Numbered from the stretch's first letter, positions 1-10,225 are shown. The stretch is 64,000 nucleotides of DNA from Solibacillus sp. FSL W7-1464 (GCF_038004425.1 NZ_JBBORC010000001.1:1093001-1157000), one strand, 5' to 3'. Notes: generated from the sequence alone by a model not told the origin. Numbers and translations: made by a program.

Positions 1-1230
1 TCATTAGGAATCGTTTTCCATACTTCTGAAGGGGCAATCGTTCACACAGGCGAATTCAAATTTGACCAGTCGGCAACAGGCAAGTTCAAGCCGGATTTGG
101 CTAAAATGGCAATGCTTGGTGAAGAAGGGGTATTCATGCTTTTATCAGAATCAATGGAAGCGGAGCGCCCAGGCTATACAACAAGTGAAGCAGTGATTGC
201 GGAAGAATTGCAAAAAACGTTCCATTCGGCACCAGGTCGAATTATTGTAGCATTATATGCATCAAACTTTATTCGTATTCAGCAAGTGTTCAGACAAGCT
301 GCTGCATCACACCGTAAAGTTGCGGTCGTTGGGAAATCCCTGGAGAAAATGGTCGATATCGGTGTTAACCTAGGCTATTTGGAAATCGATGAAACAACAC
401 TTGTACCAGTAAACGAAATTCATAAATACCACGATGATGAAATTATTATTATGGCAACGGGCAACAAAGGTGAACCACTTGATGCACTGGATAAAATTGT
501 GCGTAAACATCACCGTGACATTAAAATCAGAAATACAGATACAGTCCTAATTACATTCACACCATCACCAAGCATGGAAGTGCAAATGTACAACACGATG
601 AACCAACTGGCAAAAGCGGGCGCAAATGTCATGACTTCGAACAAGAAAGTCCATGTTTCCGGCCACGGCAGCGCGGAAGATCTAAAGCTGATGCTGAACT
701 TTATGAAGCCGAAATACTTCATCCCTGTTCAAGGTGAGTACCGCATGCTAATCGCACACTCGAAACTTGCACAACAGGTAGGTTTGCAAAAATCTCAAAT
801 TTTCATTGCAGATAAAGGCGATATTGTCGAATACAAAAACGGCAAAGTGCGTATGACAGGACGTGTACAGGCAGGGAATGTACTAATCGACGGAATCGGT
901 GTAGGCGATGTAGGCAATATCGTTTTACGCGACCGTAAACTGCTTTCCCAAGACGGTATTTTCATTGTTGTTGTAACATTGAACCGTGCACAGAAGAAAA
1001 TCGCGTCAGGTCCCGAAATTTTATCGCGCGGTTTCGTATATGTGCGCGAGTCGGAACAGTTAATGGAAGAGTCTGCTGAAATCGCACGCGAAGTGATCGA
1101 GAAATATGTTGGTAAAGAAACGTTCGAATGGACAAACATTAAGCAAGAAATTCGCGACACATTAAATCAATATTTATTCCAAAAGACAAAACGTCGTCCA
1201 ATGATTATTCCGATCATTATGGAATACTAA
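1..1230 (+). CDS. rnjB: Ribonuclease J2-type exo/endoribonuclease, 3' part
   Basis: The gene is open at the left edge in frame 1; 409 residues remain of a family usually about 555 long, so the N-terminal metal-binding motif is outside the window. RNase J proteins are metallo-beta-lactamase/beta-CASP ribonucleases of mRNA decay and rRNA maturation. Visible are the HTGEFKFD segment at the left edge, the SGHGSAED motif (about nt 658-681) and PVQGEYRM (about nt 724-747), then the C-terminal domain. In catalytically active RNase J1 the corresponding segments are HTGDF and PVHGEYRM. Here Asp is Glu and His is Gln, as expected of the weakly active J2 partner that works in a J1/J2 complex. A terminator follows and spoIIIE is next, as near B. 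subtilis rnjB. Family is certain; the J2 assignment rests on these two substitutions and on context. Confidence 0.9.
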   Translation, partial: SLGIVFHTSEGAIVHTGEFKFDQSATGKFKPDLAKMAMLGEEGVFMLLSESMEAERPGYTTSEAVIAEELQKTFHSAPGRIIVALYASNFIRIQQVFRQAAASHRKVAVVGKSLEKMVDIGVNLGYLEIDETTLVPVNEIHKYHDDEIIIMATGNKGEPLDALDKIVRKHHRDIKIRNTDTVLITFTPSPSMEVQMYNTMNQLAKAGANVMTSNKKVHVSGHGSAEDLKLMLNFMKPKYFIPVQGEYRMLIAHSKLAQQVGLQKSQIFIADKGDIVEYKNGKVRMTGRVQAGNVLIDGIGVGDVGNIVLRDRKLLSQDGIFIVVVTLNRAQKKIASGPEILSRGFVYVRESEQLMEESAEIAREVIEKYVGKETFEWTNIKQEIRDTLNQYLFQKTKRRPMIIPIIMEY

Positions 1231-1281
1231 TTAACATTGGAATGAAGGGGAGGCAACTATATCCCCCCATATCTAATAATC

Positions 1282-1322
1282 AAAAAGGGTTTTCTTACAT
1301 TAAGCGTGAGAAAGCCCTTTTT
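1282..1322 (+). terminator. Rho-independent terminator after rnjB
   Basis: AAAAAGGG-t-TTTCTTA pairs with TGAGAAA-g-CCCTTTTT around a short loop, and the right arm ends in a run of T. It lies about 50 bases past the rnjB stop. Confidence 0.85.
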
Positions 1323-1553
1323 CCAACTAAAATTCCGGAGTGGAGACGTGCCTTGCTTCCATAATTAGAGAAGGCTGGATTAATACGGTAAAAACTGAAC
1401 TTTATTTTAAAAAAAACTGATTTTTCGGTACATAGCGGTAAAAGTAATTCCAAATTCAGCACAAACTAAGTCAATCGATTCAAGTACGCATCACTAATAA
1501 CCGGAAGCCTATTCAGCAACTTTGGCGTCTAACATTAAGGAACAATTTTTAAG
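1323..1553. other. Intergenic stretch, nothing recognised
   Basis: Between the rnjB terminator and the spoIIIE ribosome-binding site I see no credible ORF or strong promoter. In B. subtilis the Clp-like protease gene tepA lies between rnjB and spoIIIE; it is absent here. A short string, cggagtggag (about 1336), also starts the repeat-bearing region near 10020, which may make this a truncated copy. Confidence 0.4.
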
Positions 1554-1567
1554 TAGGTGAACAAAGA

Positions 1568-3859
1568 TTGGATAAAAAGAAAAGTACTAAGACAAAAGCA
1601 AAAACAAAGCCGACGCTAAAGCCAAAAACAAAAGAGGAGCTCCATCCGCTCGCATATGAAATTATCGGACTGCTGCTCATCGCACTGGCCATTATCGAAT
1701 TTCTGGAGTTCGGACTTGTTGGCAGAATGCTCCATTCAGTCGCGATGTTTTTCTTCGGCAATCTGCATTTTATCATCCCGCTACTCTGCTTTTTAGTAGC
1801 TGGGATGCTCATGGTCAAACGCCGGGGTGTCGCATTTAATACCCGTGTCGTATATGGCGTGCTGTTTGTCGGGGCAAGCCTGACAATTTTCAGCCATAGC
1901 CTGTTAATCGAACAAATGCATGCAGCGAACACCCTGTTGTCCAATTCGGTATTAAAGGAAACATGGAGAATTCTTATCAGTACTGATGGAATAGTAAACC
2001 GCAGCAATGCGCTCGGCGGCGGGATGATCGGCGGATTATTATTCAGTCTGTTCCATGTTTTATTCGACGCATCCGGTGCAAAAATCGCCGCCTTTGTATT
2101 ATTGGCAATCGGGATTATTTTAATTACCGGAAAAGCGCTCGTACCAATATTAGTGGAGAAAGCCCCTACACTTAGGGGAAAGTTCAAAAGAACGAATCGC
2201 AGCAAAAGAAGTAAGTCAAAACCTGAACCTCAGCAGAAGCAGCGTCGTTCTAAAACCGAACCGATGATAGAAGAGGAAGCGGCTGATTTGGAAGACCTGA
2301 TTATTACAACTGCAACGCCGACACATCATGAACCGATCATTTCGAATTTTGTGGAGCAAGTGAAACAGGAACAGCAAAAAGGTATCGAAATCGAAGTTGA
2401 GGAAAAAATAAGTGAGCCGATCATGGCCGTAACATCTGAAACGGACCAAACCTATATTTTGCCGTCCATGCAGCAACTGAACCCACCACCAGAACATGAT
2501 CAGAGCGGCGAATATTCGGTCATTCAAACAAATGCAAAAAAACTGGAACAAACATTTTTAAGCTTTGGTGTAAAAGCGAAAGTGACACAAGTTCATTTAG
2601 GTCCTGCAGTTACTAAATATGAAGTAATGCCGGATACAGGGGTAAAAGTTAGTAAAATTGTCAGCCTTCAAGATGACTTGGCACTGGCCCTTGCAGCAAA
2701 AGATATTCGTATTGAAGCCCCTATCCCAGGGAAGTCGGCTGTCGGGATTGAAGTACCGAACAGTGAAGTGGCGGTCGTAACGTTACGTGAAGTACTTGAA
2801 GCAAATGAGCAGGTGAAAGTCGGAGCCAAACTGCTCGTGAGTTTGGGACGTGATGTAACAGGCCAGGCAATTGCGGCAGAGTTGAACAAAATGCCCCACT
2901 TATTAGTCGCCGGTTCGACAGGCAGCGGTAAAAGTGTGTGTATCAATGGCATTATTGTGTCACTATTAATGCGCGCAAAACCGAGTGAAGTAAAAATGAT
3001 GATGATCGATCCAAAAATGGTGGAGCTAAGTGTGTATAACGGCATCCCGCATTTACTGGCACCGGTTGTAACAGATCCACGTAAGGCGGCTCAGGCGCTG
3101 CAAAAAGTAGTGTCGGAAATGGAACGGCGCTATGATCTGTTTTCGCATTCCGGTACAAGGAATATTGAAGGATATAACGAATATATCGATATAAGCAATG
3201 AAGGTGCAACGGAAAAACAGCCGAACCTTCCGTACATTGTCGTAATTGTCGACGAGTTGGCGGATCTGATGATGGTTGCTTCAAGTGAAGTGGAAGATGC
3301 GATTACACGTCTTGCCCAAATGGCGCGTGCTGCAGGGATTCACCTGATTATCGCAACGCAAAGACCGTCTGTTGATGTTATTACCGGCATCATCAAAGCA
3401 AATATTCCATCCCGTATTGCATTTGCTGTCTCATCTGCCGTCGATTCCCGCACGATTCTGGATATGGGCGGGGCTGAGCGATTACTTGGACGGGGCGATA
3501 TGCTATATTTACCGGCAGGGGCATCCAAACCAGTCCGTGTGCAAGGGGCATTTGTAAGTGATCATGAAGTGGAAAGAATTATTAACAGTGTCATTGAGCA
3601 GCAAAAAGCACAATATGAGGAAGCGATGATCCCGACCGATGAACCGATCGTTGATGTGATGGATGAAACGGACGACTTGTATGATGAAGCCGTGCAGCTT
3701 GTACTGGAAATGCAGACAGCTTCCGTATCATTACTGCAGCGCCGATTTAGAATCGGATATTCCCGTGCAGCCCGGATTGTTGATCAGATGGAACAAAGAG
3801 GGATTGTCGGACCACCCGAAGGAAGCAAACCGCGTCAAGTACTAGGAAATAGATACTAG
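1568..3859 (+). CDS. spoIIIE: DNA translocase FtsK/SpoIIIE
   Basis: A 763-residue ATP-driven DNA pump at the division septum that moves chromosome DNA into the forespore or clears DNA trapped by the septum. The order is: a Lys-rich start, four membrane segments within about residues 30-200, a charged Glu/Lys linker, the FtsK motor with Walker A GSTGSGKS near residue 448 and a Walker [11 protein letters not shown] segment, and a C-terminal winged-helix gamma domain (about 690-763) that reads polarity sequences in DNA. The TTG start is chosen because TAGGTGA lies 7 bases upstream and no closer ATG fits. Length matches the B. subtilis family (about 790). It stands alone between a terminator and the nupR promoter. 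SpoIIIE rather than SftA/FtsK is inferred from the membrane domain and the position next to rnjB and nupR. Confidence 0.95.
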   Translation: MDKKKSTKTKAKTKPTLKPKTKEELHPLAYEIIGLLLIALAIIEFLEFGLVGRMLHSVAMFFFGNLHFIIPLLCFLVAGMLMVKRRGVAFNTRVVYGVLFVGASLTIFSHSLLIEQMHAANTLLSNSVLKETWRILISTDGIVNRSNALGGGMIGGLLFSLFHVLFDASGAKIAAFVLLAIGIILITGKALVPILVEKAPTLRGKFKRTNRSKRSKSKPEPQQKQRRSKTEPMIEEEAADLEDLIITTATPTHHEPIISNFVEQVKQEQQKGIEIEVEEKISEPIMAVTSETDQTYILPSMQQLNPPPEHDQSGEYSVIQTNAKKLEQTFLSFGVKAKVTQVHLGPAVTKYEVMPDTGVKVSKIVSLQDDLALALAAKDIRIEAPIPGKSAVGIEVPNSEVAVVTLREVLEANEQVKVGAKLLVSLGRDVTGQAIAAELNKMPHLLVAGSTGSGKSVCINGIIVSLLMRAKPSEVKMMMIDPKMVELSVYNGIPHLLAPVVTDPRKAAQALQKVVSEMERRYDLFSHSGTRNIEGYNEYIDISNEGATEKQPNLPYIVVIVDELADLMMVASSEVEDAITRLAQMARAAGIHLIIATQRPSVDVITGIIKANIPSRIAFAVSSAVDSRTILDMGGAERLLGRGDMLYLPAGASKPVRVQGAFVSDHEVERIINSVIEQQKAQYEEAMIPTDEPIVDVMDETDDLYDEAVQLVLEMQTASVSLLQRRFRIGYSRAARIVDQMEQRGIVGPPEGSKPRQVLGNRY

Positions 3860-3865
3860 AAACCC

Positions 3866-3895
3866 TTGACATTATCGGACTTTTCGGAATATATT
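3866..3895 (+). promoter_or_regulatory. Sigma-A-type promoter for nupR
   Basis: TTGACA (3866-3871) and TATATT (3890-3895) are separated by 18 bp, just after the spoIIIE stop and about 165 bp before the nupR start. Confidence 0.6.
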
Positions 3896-4019
3896 CTTTT
3901 CTATAAGTTTTGAAATAAATTCGCTGATTTTTCACATTAACATGACACATTTAAAGAAATATGTTTTCTTTTTTCATTTAAAGTGTTATATTATTCACGA
4001 ATTAGTAGGAATGTTGTAC

Positions 4020-4033
4020 ATCAGATGTCTGAT
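4020..4033. promoter_or_regulatory. Palindrome upstream of nupR, candidate GntR operator
   Basis: ATCAGA and TCTGAT form a perfect 6-bp inverted repeat around TG, 26 bases before the TTG start of the GntR-family gene. GntR regulators bind short palindromes and often repress themselves, so autoregulation is plausible. No second copy was seen upstream of nupN. Confidence 0.4.
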
Positions 4034-4058
4034 CTCTATGTTATGGTGGTGATACTAA

Positions 4059-4787
4059 TTGACAATTAAAGCAGATCATCGTCATTTATACTTACAAGTT
4101 ATTGATCGTTTGAAGTCAGATATAGATAAAGGGACATATCGTGAGAACGAAAAATTACCCTCAGAGTTCGAACTTTCAAAAACATTAGGTGTAAGTCGTG
4201 CAACGCTTCGTGAAGCACTGCGACTTTTGGAAGAAGAAAACATTATTGTCCGTCGTCATGGTGTGGGTACATTCGTCAATCCAAAGCCGGTCTTTACGTC
4301 AGGCATTGAACATTTATCGAGTGTATCATCTATGATTGAAAATGCTGGTATGAATCCGGGCACAATCTTCATCAGTGCGAAGGAAGAAAAAGCCACGGAA
4401 GATGATGTGGAACGTTTCCAAGCTGACATTGATGACAATGTTATCACGATTGAACGTGTAAGAACGGCCGATAACGAACCGGTCGTCTACTGTGTAGACA
4501 AAGTGCCGGCAAATCTATTGCCAAAAGAATTTATAAGTAATCAAAATGTTTCGATTTTCTCGGCTTTAGAGCAAACCGGATCCATCCGTGTCGCATATGC
4601 AGTGACATATATCGATCCTGTAGGCTTCCACGATGAAGTATCACCGATATTGAAATGTGGGCCGGAAACAGCATTGCTTGTATTAAAGCAACTTCACTAT
4701 GATGAAAATGATCGTGTTGTTCTTTATTCAAAAAATTATTTCAGAGCTGACAAATTCAGCTTCCATGTAGTACGTAAACGGGTGTAG
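4059..4787 (+). CDS. nupR: GntR/HutC-family transcriptional regulator (NupR-like)
   Basis: 242 residues: an N-terminal winged helix-turn-helix (about 8-75, with the GntR signature around [22 protein letters not shown]) followed by a UTRA effector-binding domain (about 90-240), the HutC layout. It should be a ligand-responsive repressor. The neighbour is a complete nucleoside-type ABC importer, and in B. subtilis YmfC/NupR controls nupNOPQ, so the same job is inferred here. The TTG start is preceded by GGTGGTGAT at a normal distance. It is transcribed toward nupN with only 61 bases between and no terminator seen, so co-transcription is possible. The effector is probably a nucleoside or derivative, but nothing in the sequence proves this. 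Confidence 0.85.
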   Translation: MTIKADHRHLYLQVIDRLKSDIDKGTYRENEKLPSEFELSKTLGVSRATLREALRLLEEENIIVRRHGVGTFVNPKPVFTSGIEHLSSVSSMIENAGMNPGTIFISAKEEKATEDDVERFQADIDDNVITIERVRTADNEPVVYCVDKVPANLLPKEFISNQNVSIFSALEQTGSIRVAYAVTYIDPVGFHDEVSPILKCGPETALLVLKQLHYDENDRVVLYSKNYFRADKFSFHVVRKRV

Positions 4788-4848
4788 AACAATAATTTCT
4801 ATTATTTAATTCCTGCTAATATCAATTACCTTTGAGGGGGACTCATTA

Positions 4849-5958
4849 ATGAAAAAGCGTAAATTTGGTTTATTAATTTCTTCTGTAGTAGCAACTGGTG
4901 CAATTTTGGCGGCATGCGGAACTGACGAAGAGTCAACTGATTCAAAAGACACTTCAAACAATGATTCTAATTCTGGTTCTGAAACAAGCACTGACACAGG
5001 TTCTGGCGATTTCTCGATCGCAATGGTTACAGACGTTGGTGGCGTAGACGACAAATCATTCAACCAATCAGCTTGGGAAGGTGTTCAAAAGTTCGGTGCT
5101 GACAATGGCTTATCTAAAGGTAACGGTGGTTTTGATTACTTACAATCACAATCAGATGCTGACTACAACACAAACTTAAACAACTTATTACGTCGTGACT
5201 TCGATTTAGTATTCGGTGTTGGTTTCATGATGGGTGATGCAATTGAAGAAATCGCTAATGACAATCCAGATGCACAGTTAGCATTAATCGATGCTGAAGT
5301 TGCAGCTGACAACGTAGCGAATATCCTGTTCAAAGAGCAAGAAGGTGCTTTCTTAGCGGGTGTTGTTGCAGCTTCAATGTCTGAATCAGGCAAAATCGGT
5401 TTCGTAGGCGGTACAGATATCCCAGTAATCAACCGTTTCCACGCTGGTTTCATCGAAGGTGCAAAAGCTGTTAACCCGGATATCGAAATCCAAGTGAACT
5501 ACACAGGCGTATTCGATGATGCATCTAAAGGTAAAATTGCTGCGAACTCAATGTACTCTTCTGGCGTAGATATTATTTTCCACGCTGCTGGTGGTACTGG
5601 TAACGGTGTATTCTCGGAAGCTAAAGAGCGTAAAGCAAAAGATCCGGACGCTAACGTATGGGTAATCGGTGTTGACGCTGACCAGTATGCAGAAGGTCAA
5701 GTGGACGACTCTACAAACATCACATTAACTTCTATGTTAAAAGGTGTTAACAACGCAGTAGTGGATATCGCTACTAAAGCGAAAAACGGCGAGTTCCCGG
5801 GCGGTACAACAACAGTTTACGGTTTAGCTGAAGACGGTGTTGGCTTAGCGGATTCTCGTGGTGCAATTCCTCAAGAAGTATTAGATAAAGTGGAAGAATA
5901 TAAAGAGAAAATTGCTTCTGGCGAAATTACAGTTTCAGAAGAAAAACCTAAAGAGTAA
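4849..5958 (+). CDS. nupN: BMP-family nucleoside-binding lipoprotein
   Basis: 369 residues. A basic start and hydrophobic stretch end in the lipobox LAAC with Cys23, so the mature protein is lipid-anchored outside the membrane. An acidic Ser/Asp/Thr-rich spacer (about 26-60) leads into the periplasmic-binding-protein fold of the BMP/PnrA family, with DVGGVDDKSFNQ (about 63-74) and VGGTDIPVINRF typical of the family. It captures nucleosides (guanosine in B. subtilis) for NupOPQ. A strong GAGGGGG Shine-Dalgarno precedes the ATG. A hairpin after the stop probably lowers read-through into nupO, giving excess binding protein over transporter. Confidence 0.93.
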   Translation: MKKRKFGLLISSVVATGAILAACGTDEESTDSKDTSNNDSNSGSETSTDTGSGDFSIAMVTDVGGVDDKSFNQSAWEGVQKFGADNGLSKGNGGFDYLQSQSDADYNTNLNNLLRRDFDLVFGVGFMMGDAIEEIANDNPDAQLALIDAEVAADNVANILFKEQEGAFLAGVVAASMSESGKIGFVGGTDIPVINRFHAGFIEGAKAVNPDIEIQVNYTGVFDDASKGKIAANSMYSSGVDIIFHAAGGTGNGVFSEAKERKAKDPDANVWVIGVDADQYAEGQVDDSTNITLTSMLKGVNNAVVDIATKAKNGEFPGGTTTVYGLAEDGVGLADSRGAIPQEVLDKVEEYKEKIASGEITVSEEKPKE

Positions 5959-5977
5959 TAATAATTCTTAATGGAGT

Positions 5978-6013
5978 AATCATCATAGGGGAATTATTCC
6001 CTATGATGATTTT
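5978..6013 (+). terminator. Hairpin between nupN and nupO, partial terminator
   Basis: AATCATCATAGGG (5978-5990) and CCCTATGATGATT (5999-6011) form a perfect 13-bp stem with an 8-base loop followed by TT. The following genes complete the same transporter, so it probably attenuates or protects the nupN message rather than ending the operon. Confidence 0.75.
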
Positions 6014-6221
6014 CTAATGTACAGGTTAATTTTTAATATTCAGTAAATTTAGTATTGAGAGAAATGTAAGCGTTATATTTACATTAAATTGTAAAGTAAT
6101 GGAAGAATCTAGTGTAGAATTCTTCTGAAAAATTAATAGATGAAAGATTTTACCAAAAATCTTTCATGTGTTAATTTTATAAAAATAATTTTTAGATAAA
6201 TAGCCTAAGGGAGTGAGTCTA

Positions 6222-7763
6222 GTGGAATATGTGATTGAAATGCTTGGAATCCGAAAAGAGTTCGGTAATTTCGTAGCAAACAATAATATCACCCTCCAGT
6301 TAAAAAAAGGCGAAATTCATGCACTACTAGGGGAAAACGGTGCAGGTAAATCGACTTTAATGAATGTACTTTTCGGTCTTTATCAACCAGAAGCCGGAGA
6401 CATCAAAGTACGCGGGGAATCAGTAAAAATTACAGACCCGAACAAAGCGAATGATTTAGGAATCGGAATGGTGCACCAGCACTTTATGCTCGTGGAAAAC
6501 TTTACGGTTACTGAAAATATCATTTTAGGAAGCGAACCTACTAAACTGGGTGCCATCAACATTAAAGATGCTGCAAAAGATATTGCTGCATTATCGAAGA
6601 AATACAACTTGGATGTGGATCCATATGCGAAAATTGAAGATATTTCTGTCGGAATGCAACAACGTGTAGAAATTTTAAAAACGTTATACCGAGGTGCGGA
6701 AATCCTTATTTTTGACGAGCCGACTGCATCATTAACACCGCAGGAAATTACGGAATTGATGGCGATTTTAAAACTTCTGATTAAAGAAGGCAAGTCGATT
6801 ATCATCATTACGCATAAGCTGAAAGAAATTATGGAAGTATCCGACCGTGTAACGATTATCCGTAAAGGTGAAGGGGTTGGAACAGTCGTAACGAATGAAA
6901 CAAACCCGGACCAGCTTGCGGAATTAATGGTAGGCCGACAAGTAGAATTCAAAACAGAAAAAGGGGAAGCAAACCCTACTGAAGAAATCTTCAAAATCGA
7001 AAACCTGGTTGTAACGGATTACCGGGATGTCGAAAAAGTAAAAGGGCTGAATTTATCGATTCGCCGTGGTGAAATCGTTGGTATTGCGGGGATTGACGGA
7101 AATGGTCAGTCAGAATTGATCGAGGCCATTACAGGACTGCGCAAAATTAAGAGCGGTAAAGTAACTTTAGGCGGCAAAGATATTACAGGTTTAAAACCGC
7201 GTGAAATTACGGAAACAGGGGTAGGCCATATTCCTCAGGACCGTCACAAACACGGACTTGTTCTGGATTTCCCGATTGGGCATAATATCGCACTGCAAAC
7301 TTACTATAAATCGCCAATTTCAAAAGGCGTAATTATGGACTATAAAAAAATTAACGAAAAAGCACGTCAAATCATTAAAGAGTATGATGTTCGTTCAGGT
7401 CAAGGCGAAATGACGCCTGCACGTGCGCTTTCAGGCGGTAACCAGCAGAAGGCGATCATCGGACGTGAAGTCGACCGTGATCCGGATCTGCTCATCGCAG
7501 CACTTCCTACTCGCGGATTGGACGTAGGGGCAATTGAATTTATCCACTCTCGTTTAATCGAACAACGTGATAAAGGAAAAGCCGTATTACTGATTTCGTT
7601 TGAATTGGATGAAGTAATGAACGTATCCGACCGCATTGCCGTTATTTATGATGGAACAATCGTCGATACGGTTTATCCGAAAGAAACATCTGAGCAAGAA
7701 CTGGGCTTATTAATGGCCGGTGAAAAACGTAAAGCAAAGGCAGTTAAGGAGGGGAACGAATAA
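6222..7763 (+). CDS. nupO: Nucleoside ABC transporter, double ATP-binding subunit
   Basis: About 513 residues with two ABC cassettes in one chain, as in importers of the BMP-linked and ribose/galactose type. Cassette 1 has Walker A GENGAGKS (about 37-44), signature SVGMQQRVEI and Walker B ILIFDEPTAS. Cassette 2 has a degenerate Walker A (GIDGNGQS), the signature LSGGNQQK and LLIAALPTRGLD, the usual asymmetric second site. Start choice: a longer frame opens at GTG 6213, but that GTG overlaps the Shine-Dalgarno AAGGGAG; GTG 6222 has 8-base spacing and is preferred. The stop overlaps the start of nupP by one base (TAATG), showing translational coupling. Confidence 0.93.
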   Translation: MEYVIEMLGIRKEFGNFVANNNITLQLKKGEIHALLGENGAGKSTLMNVLFGLYQPEAGDIKVRGESVKITDPNKANDLGIGMVHQHFMLVENFTVTENIILGSEPTKLGAINIKDAAKDIAALSKKYNLDVDPYAKIEDISVGMQQRVEILKTLYRGAEILIFDEPTASLTPQEITELMAILKLLIKEGKSIIIITHKLKEIMEVSDRVTIIRKGEGVGTVVTNETNPDQLAELMVGRQVEFKTEKGEANPTEEIFKIENLVVTDYRDVEKVKGLNLSIRRGEIVGIAGIDGNGQSELIEAITGLRKIKSGKVTLGGKDITGLKPREITETGVGHIPQDRHKHGLVLDFPIGHNIALQTYYKSPISKGVIMDYKKINEKARQIIKEYDVRSGQGEMTPARALSGGNQQKAIIGREVDRDPDLLIAALPTRGLDVGAIEFIHSRLIEQRDKGKAVLLISFELDEVMNVSDRIAVIYDGTIVDTVYPKETSEQELGLLMAGEKRKAKAVKEGNE

Positions 7764-8812
7764 TGTCAAATCGAGTTGTGAATCTGCTCGTTCCACTCAT
7801 TTCGGTAGTTTTAGGATTACTCGTCGGCGGAATCATCATGGTTGTCAGCGGCTATGATGCAATCGATGGCTATACTGCATTATGGAATGGTATTTTCGGA
7901 GATTCTTATTCTATCGGGAATACGATTCGTCAAATTACACCGTATATTTTAGCCGGTCTTGCAGTAGCGTTTGCGTTCCGTACGGGACTGTTCAACATCG
8001 GTGTTGAAGGTCAGCTGTTAATGGGCTGGCTTGCAGCGGCATATGTCGGGTATGCAATTGAAGGATTACCACGTGTGATCCACTTGCCATTAGCATTACT
8101 GGCGGCTGCGGCAGCAGGTGCATTCTGGGCATTTATCGTCGGTTTCCTGAAAGCAAAACTGCAAGTACATGAAGTAATCGCTTCGATCATGTTAAACTAC
8201 ACAGCATTATATTTAACAAATGCTGCGATCAAATCATTATCGGACGGCGGATTCAAAACGCCGACAGTTTTAGAGTCAGCGACATTACGTAATCAGTGGT
8301 TACGTGAAATTACGGATAATTCAAGTCTTCACTTAGGGATTATCGTGGCACTGATCATGGTTGTTGTCATGTGGTTCATTTTAGAGAAAACAACGCGCGG
8401 CTATGAGTTGAAAGCAGTAGGGTTCAACAAAAACGCTGCTGAATATGCGGGTATGAACGTAAACCGCAACATCATTCTGGCGATGACAATTTCCGGTGTA
8501 TTCGCCGGTCTTGGCGGTGCGATGGAAGCATTGGGAACATATCAGAACGCATCGATTAAAGCTGCGGCTTCCGGTATCGGATTCGACGGGATTGCCGTTG
8601 CCTTACTAGGTGCAAACAATCCGATCGGTGTATTCTTCGGAGCTTCATTATTCGGTTCCCTGAAATACGGTTCATTAAACATGCCGAACGAAGCAGGTAT
8701 TCCGGAAGAAATCGTATCGATCATCATTGCAGTAATTATTTTATTCGTAGCTTCAGGCTATATTTTACGTGTTGGTTTACAGAAATTCGGAAAGAAAAAG
8801 GAGGGCAAGTAA
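7763..8812 (+). CDS. nupP: Nucleoside ABC transporter permease 1
   Basis: 349 residues, hydrophobic almost throughout with about ten membrane segments, of the BPD_transp_2 family (branched-chain amino acid, ribose and nucleoside permeases). The family signature is seen around EVIASIMLNYTALYL and in the GFNKNAAEYAGMNV loop, which couples to the ATPase. It pairs with NupQ to form the membrane channel. The start overlaps the nupO stop, with AAGGAGGGG upstream. Confidence 0.93.
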   Translation: MSNRVVNLLVPLISVVLGLLVGGIIMVVSGYDAIDGYTALWNGIFGDSYSIGNTIRQITPYILAGLAVAFAFRTGLFNIGVEGQLLMGWLAAAYVGYAIEGLPRVIHLPLALLAAAAAGAFWAFIVGFLKAKLQVHEVIASIMLNYTALYLTNAAIKSLSDGGFKTPTVLESATLRNQWLREITDNSSLHLGIIVALIMVVVMWFILEKTTRGYELKAVGFNKNAAEYAGMNVNRNIILAMTISGVFAGLGGAMEALGTYQNASIKAAASGIGFDGIAVALLGANNPIGVFFGASLFGSLKYGSLNMPNEAGIPEEIVSIIIAVIILFVASGYILRVGLQKFGKKKEGK

Positions 8813-8813
8813 C

Positions 8814-9773
8814 ATGAGCTTTTTAGAAGTGTTATACTTTATCGTCCCTTCTGCCCTTTTATACGCAACACCGCTTATTTTAACAGGTATCGGGGCTCTA
8901 TTCTCGGAGCGTGCAGGGGTAATTGGTCTTGGTGTTGAAGGGTTAATGATCGTCGGTGCATTTACAGGTATTTATATCAACCTGGAATACTATGATGACT
9001 TTGGAAGAAATGTAATCTGGCTTGCATTACTGGCTTCATTGCTGGCAGGAGCAATTTTCTCGCTGATTATTGCAATTGCTGCCGTAACATTCCGTGCAGA
9101 CCAAACGGTAACGGGTGTTGCTCTGAACATGCTTGCTGCAGCCATCACGGTTTTCCTGGTAAAACTGATTTACGGTAAAGGTCAAACAGATATGGTTCAA
9201 GCACCATTACAACGTTTTGAAATACCATATTTAGCCGATATACCGTTTTTAGGACCACTGCTGTTCCATAACGTGTATTCAACAACAATCATTGCATTCA
9301 TCGTGGCAATCGGTGCATGGTTCGTGCTCTACAAAATGCCATTCGGCCTGCGTATCCGCTCGGTCGGGGAACACCCGATGGCAGCAGATACAATGGGGAT
9401 CAACGTAGCAAAAATGCGTTATATCGGCGTTATGATCTCAGGGGCTTTAGCAGGTGTCGGTGGTGCATCATTAGCGATGACATCATCAAGTGACTTCTCT
9501 GCATCAACAGTAGCCGGACAAGGATTCATCGCCATTGCCGCAATGATCTTCGGTAAATGGCATCCAATCGGTACATTAGGTGCTGCACTATTCTTCGGTT
9601 TGGCGCAAACATTAAGTATCGGTGGCGGGAACATCCCATACATTCAGGAAATCCCACCAGTCATTCTGCAAGTTCTGCCATATGTCCTGACAATCCTGGC
9701 ATTAGCAGGCTTCGTAGGAAAAGCAGTAGCACCAAAAGCATCAGGCGTCCCATACATCAAAGGAAAACGCTAA
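8814..9773 (+). CDS. nupQ: Nucleoside ABC transporter permease 2
   Basis: 319 residues from ATG 8814, which has AAGGAGGG about 8 bases upstream; a longer reading from 8769 would overlap nupP by 44 bases and has no ribosome site. It is a multi-membrane-segment BPD_transp_2 permease with GERAGVIGLGVEG-type and VGEHPMAADTMGINV motifs, the second half of the NupPQ channel. Last gene of the nup operon, followed at once by a terminator. Confidence 0.93.
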   Translation: MSFLEVLYFIVPSALLYATPLILTGIGALFSERAGVIGLGVEGLMIVGAFTGIYINLEYYDDFGRNVIWLALLASLLAGAIFSLIIAIAAVTFRADQTVTGVALNMLAAAITVFLVKLIYGKGQTDMVQAPLQRFEIPYLADIPFLGPLLFHNVYSTTIIAFIVAIGAWFVLYKMPFGLRIRSVGEHPMAADTMGINVAKMRYIGVMISGALAGVGGASLAMTSSSDFSASTVAGQGFIAIAAMIFGKWHPIGTLGAALFFGLAQTLSIGGGNIPYIQEIPPVILQVLPYVLTILALAGFVGKAVAPKASGVPYIKGKR

Positions 9774-9779
9774 TAATAG

Positions 9780-9817
9780 AACCGTCTGTACAAAGTCAAT
9801 TTGTGCAGGCGGTTTTT
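9780..9817 (+). terminator. Terminator after the nup operon
   Basis: AACCGTCTGTACAAA pairs with TTTGTGCAGGCGGTT around GTCAA (one G-T mismatch/wobble), ending in TTTTTG. Confidence 0.9.
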
Positions 9818-10013
9818 GTTTTAAAAAATTGGAGTGAATAAAGTACACGCTTCAGGCCCGTTTCGCATCGTCCATAGGCTAAAATGGAAACTACTCTATT
9901 AGGTATTCTTGAAAAGTAGTAAGTAAAGCGTAAACTTTGAATTTAAAGGAAATAAAATTTCAGCATACCTTGCCTCGAATTAAATAAGAAGCCAAAACTT
10001 TATCCTAATACTG

Positions 10014-10225
10014 AGTTGTGCGGAGTGGAGGGGCCGACTCCTTGGGGATTAAGCGTGCGCGGAAAATCCACTTGATGTTTGCCGCCGTAGAGGCATACAT
10101 AAAGTTAGTTGGAGCCACGCCCCCAGGAATAAAGGAACGAATGCTAAGAGCGTCACATCGTGTGACAACGCATTCGTGACCAACATCGTGTTGGCCTCCC
10201 GGAACGCAGCACAACGGACCCCATT
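10014..10225 (+). repeat. Dispersed intergenic repeat, copy A, with a double hairpin
   Basis: The 48-bp core at 10151-10198 contains hairpin 1 (GTCACA-tcg-TGTGAC) and hairpin 2 (CCAACA-tcg-TGTTGG). The same 48-bp core recurs at 60712-60759 with 42 of 48 bases identical, and a diverged copy lies at 16894-16940. The upstream part (about 10020-10140, starting cggagtggagggg) resembles the G-rich leader of the 60.6-kb copy. The rest of 9818-10340 shows no gene. Confidence 0.75.

Noticed and set aside
1549-2205. 218-codon minus-strand frame opposite spoIIIE
   Set aside because: Antisense shadow of a well-supported gene, with no ribosome site or recognisable product.
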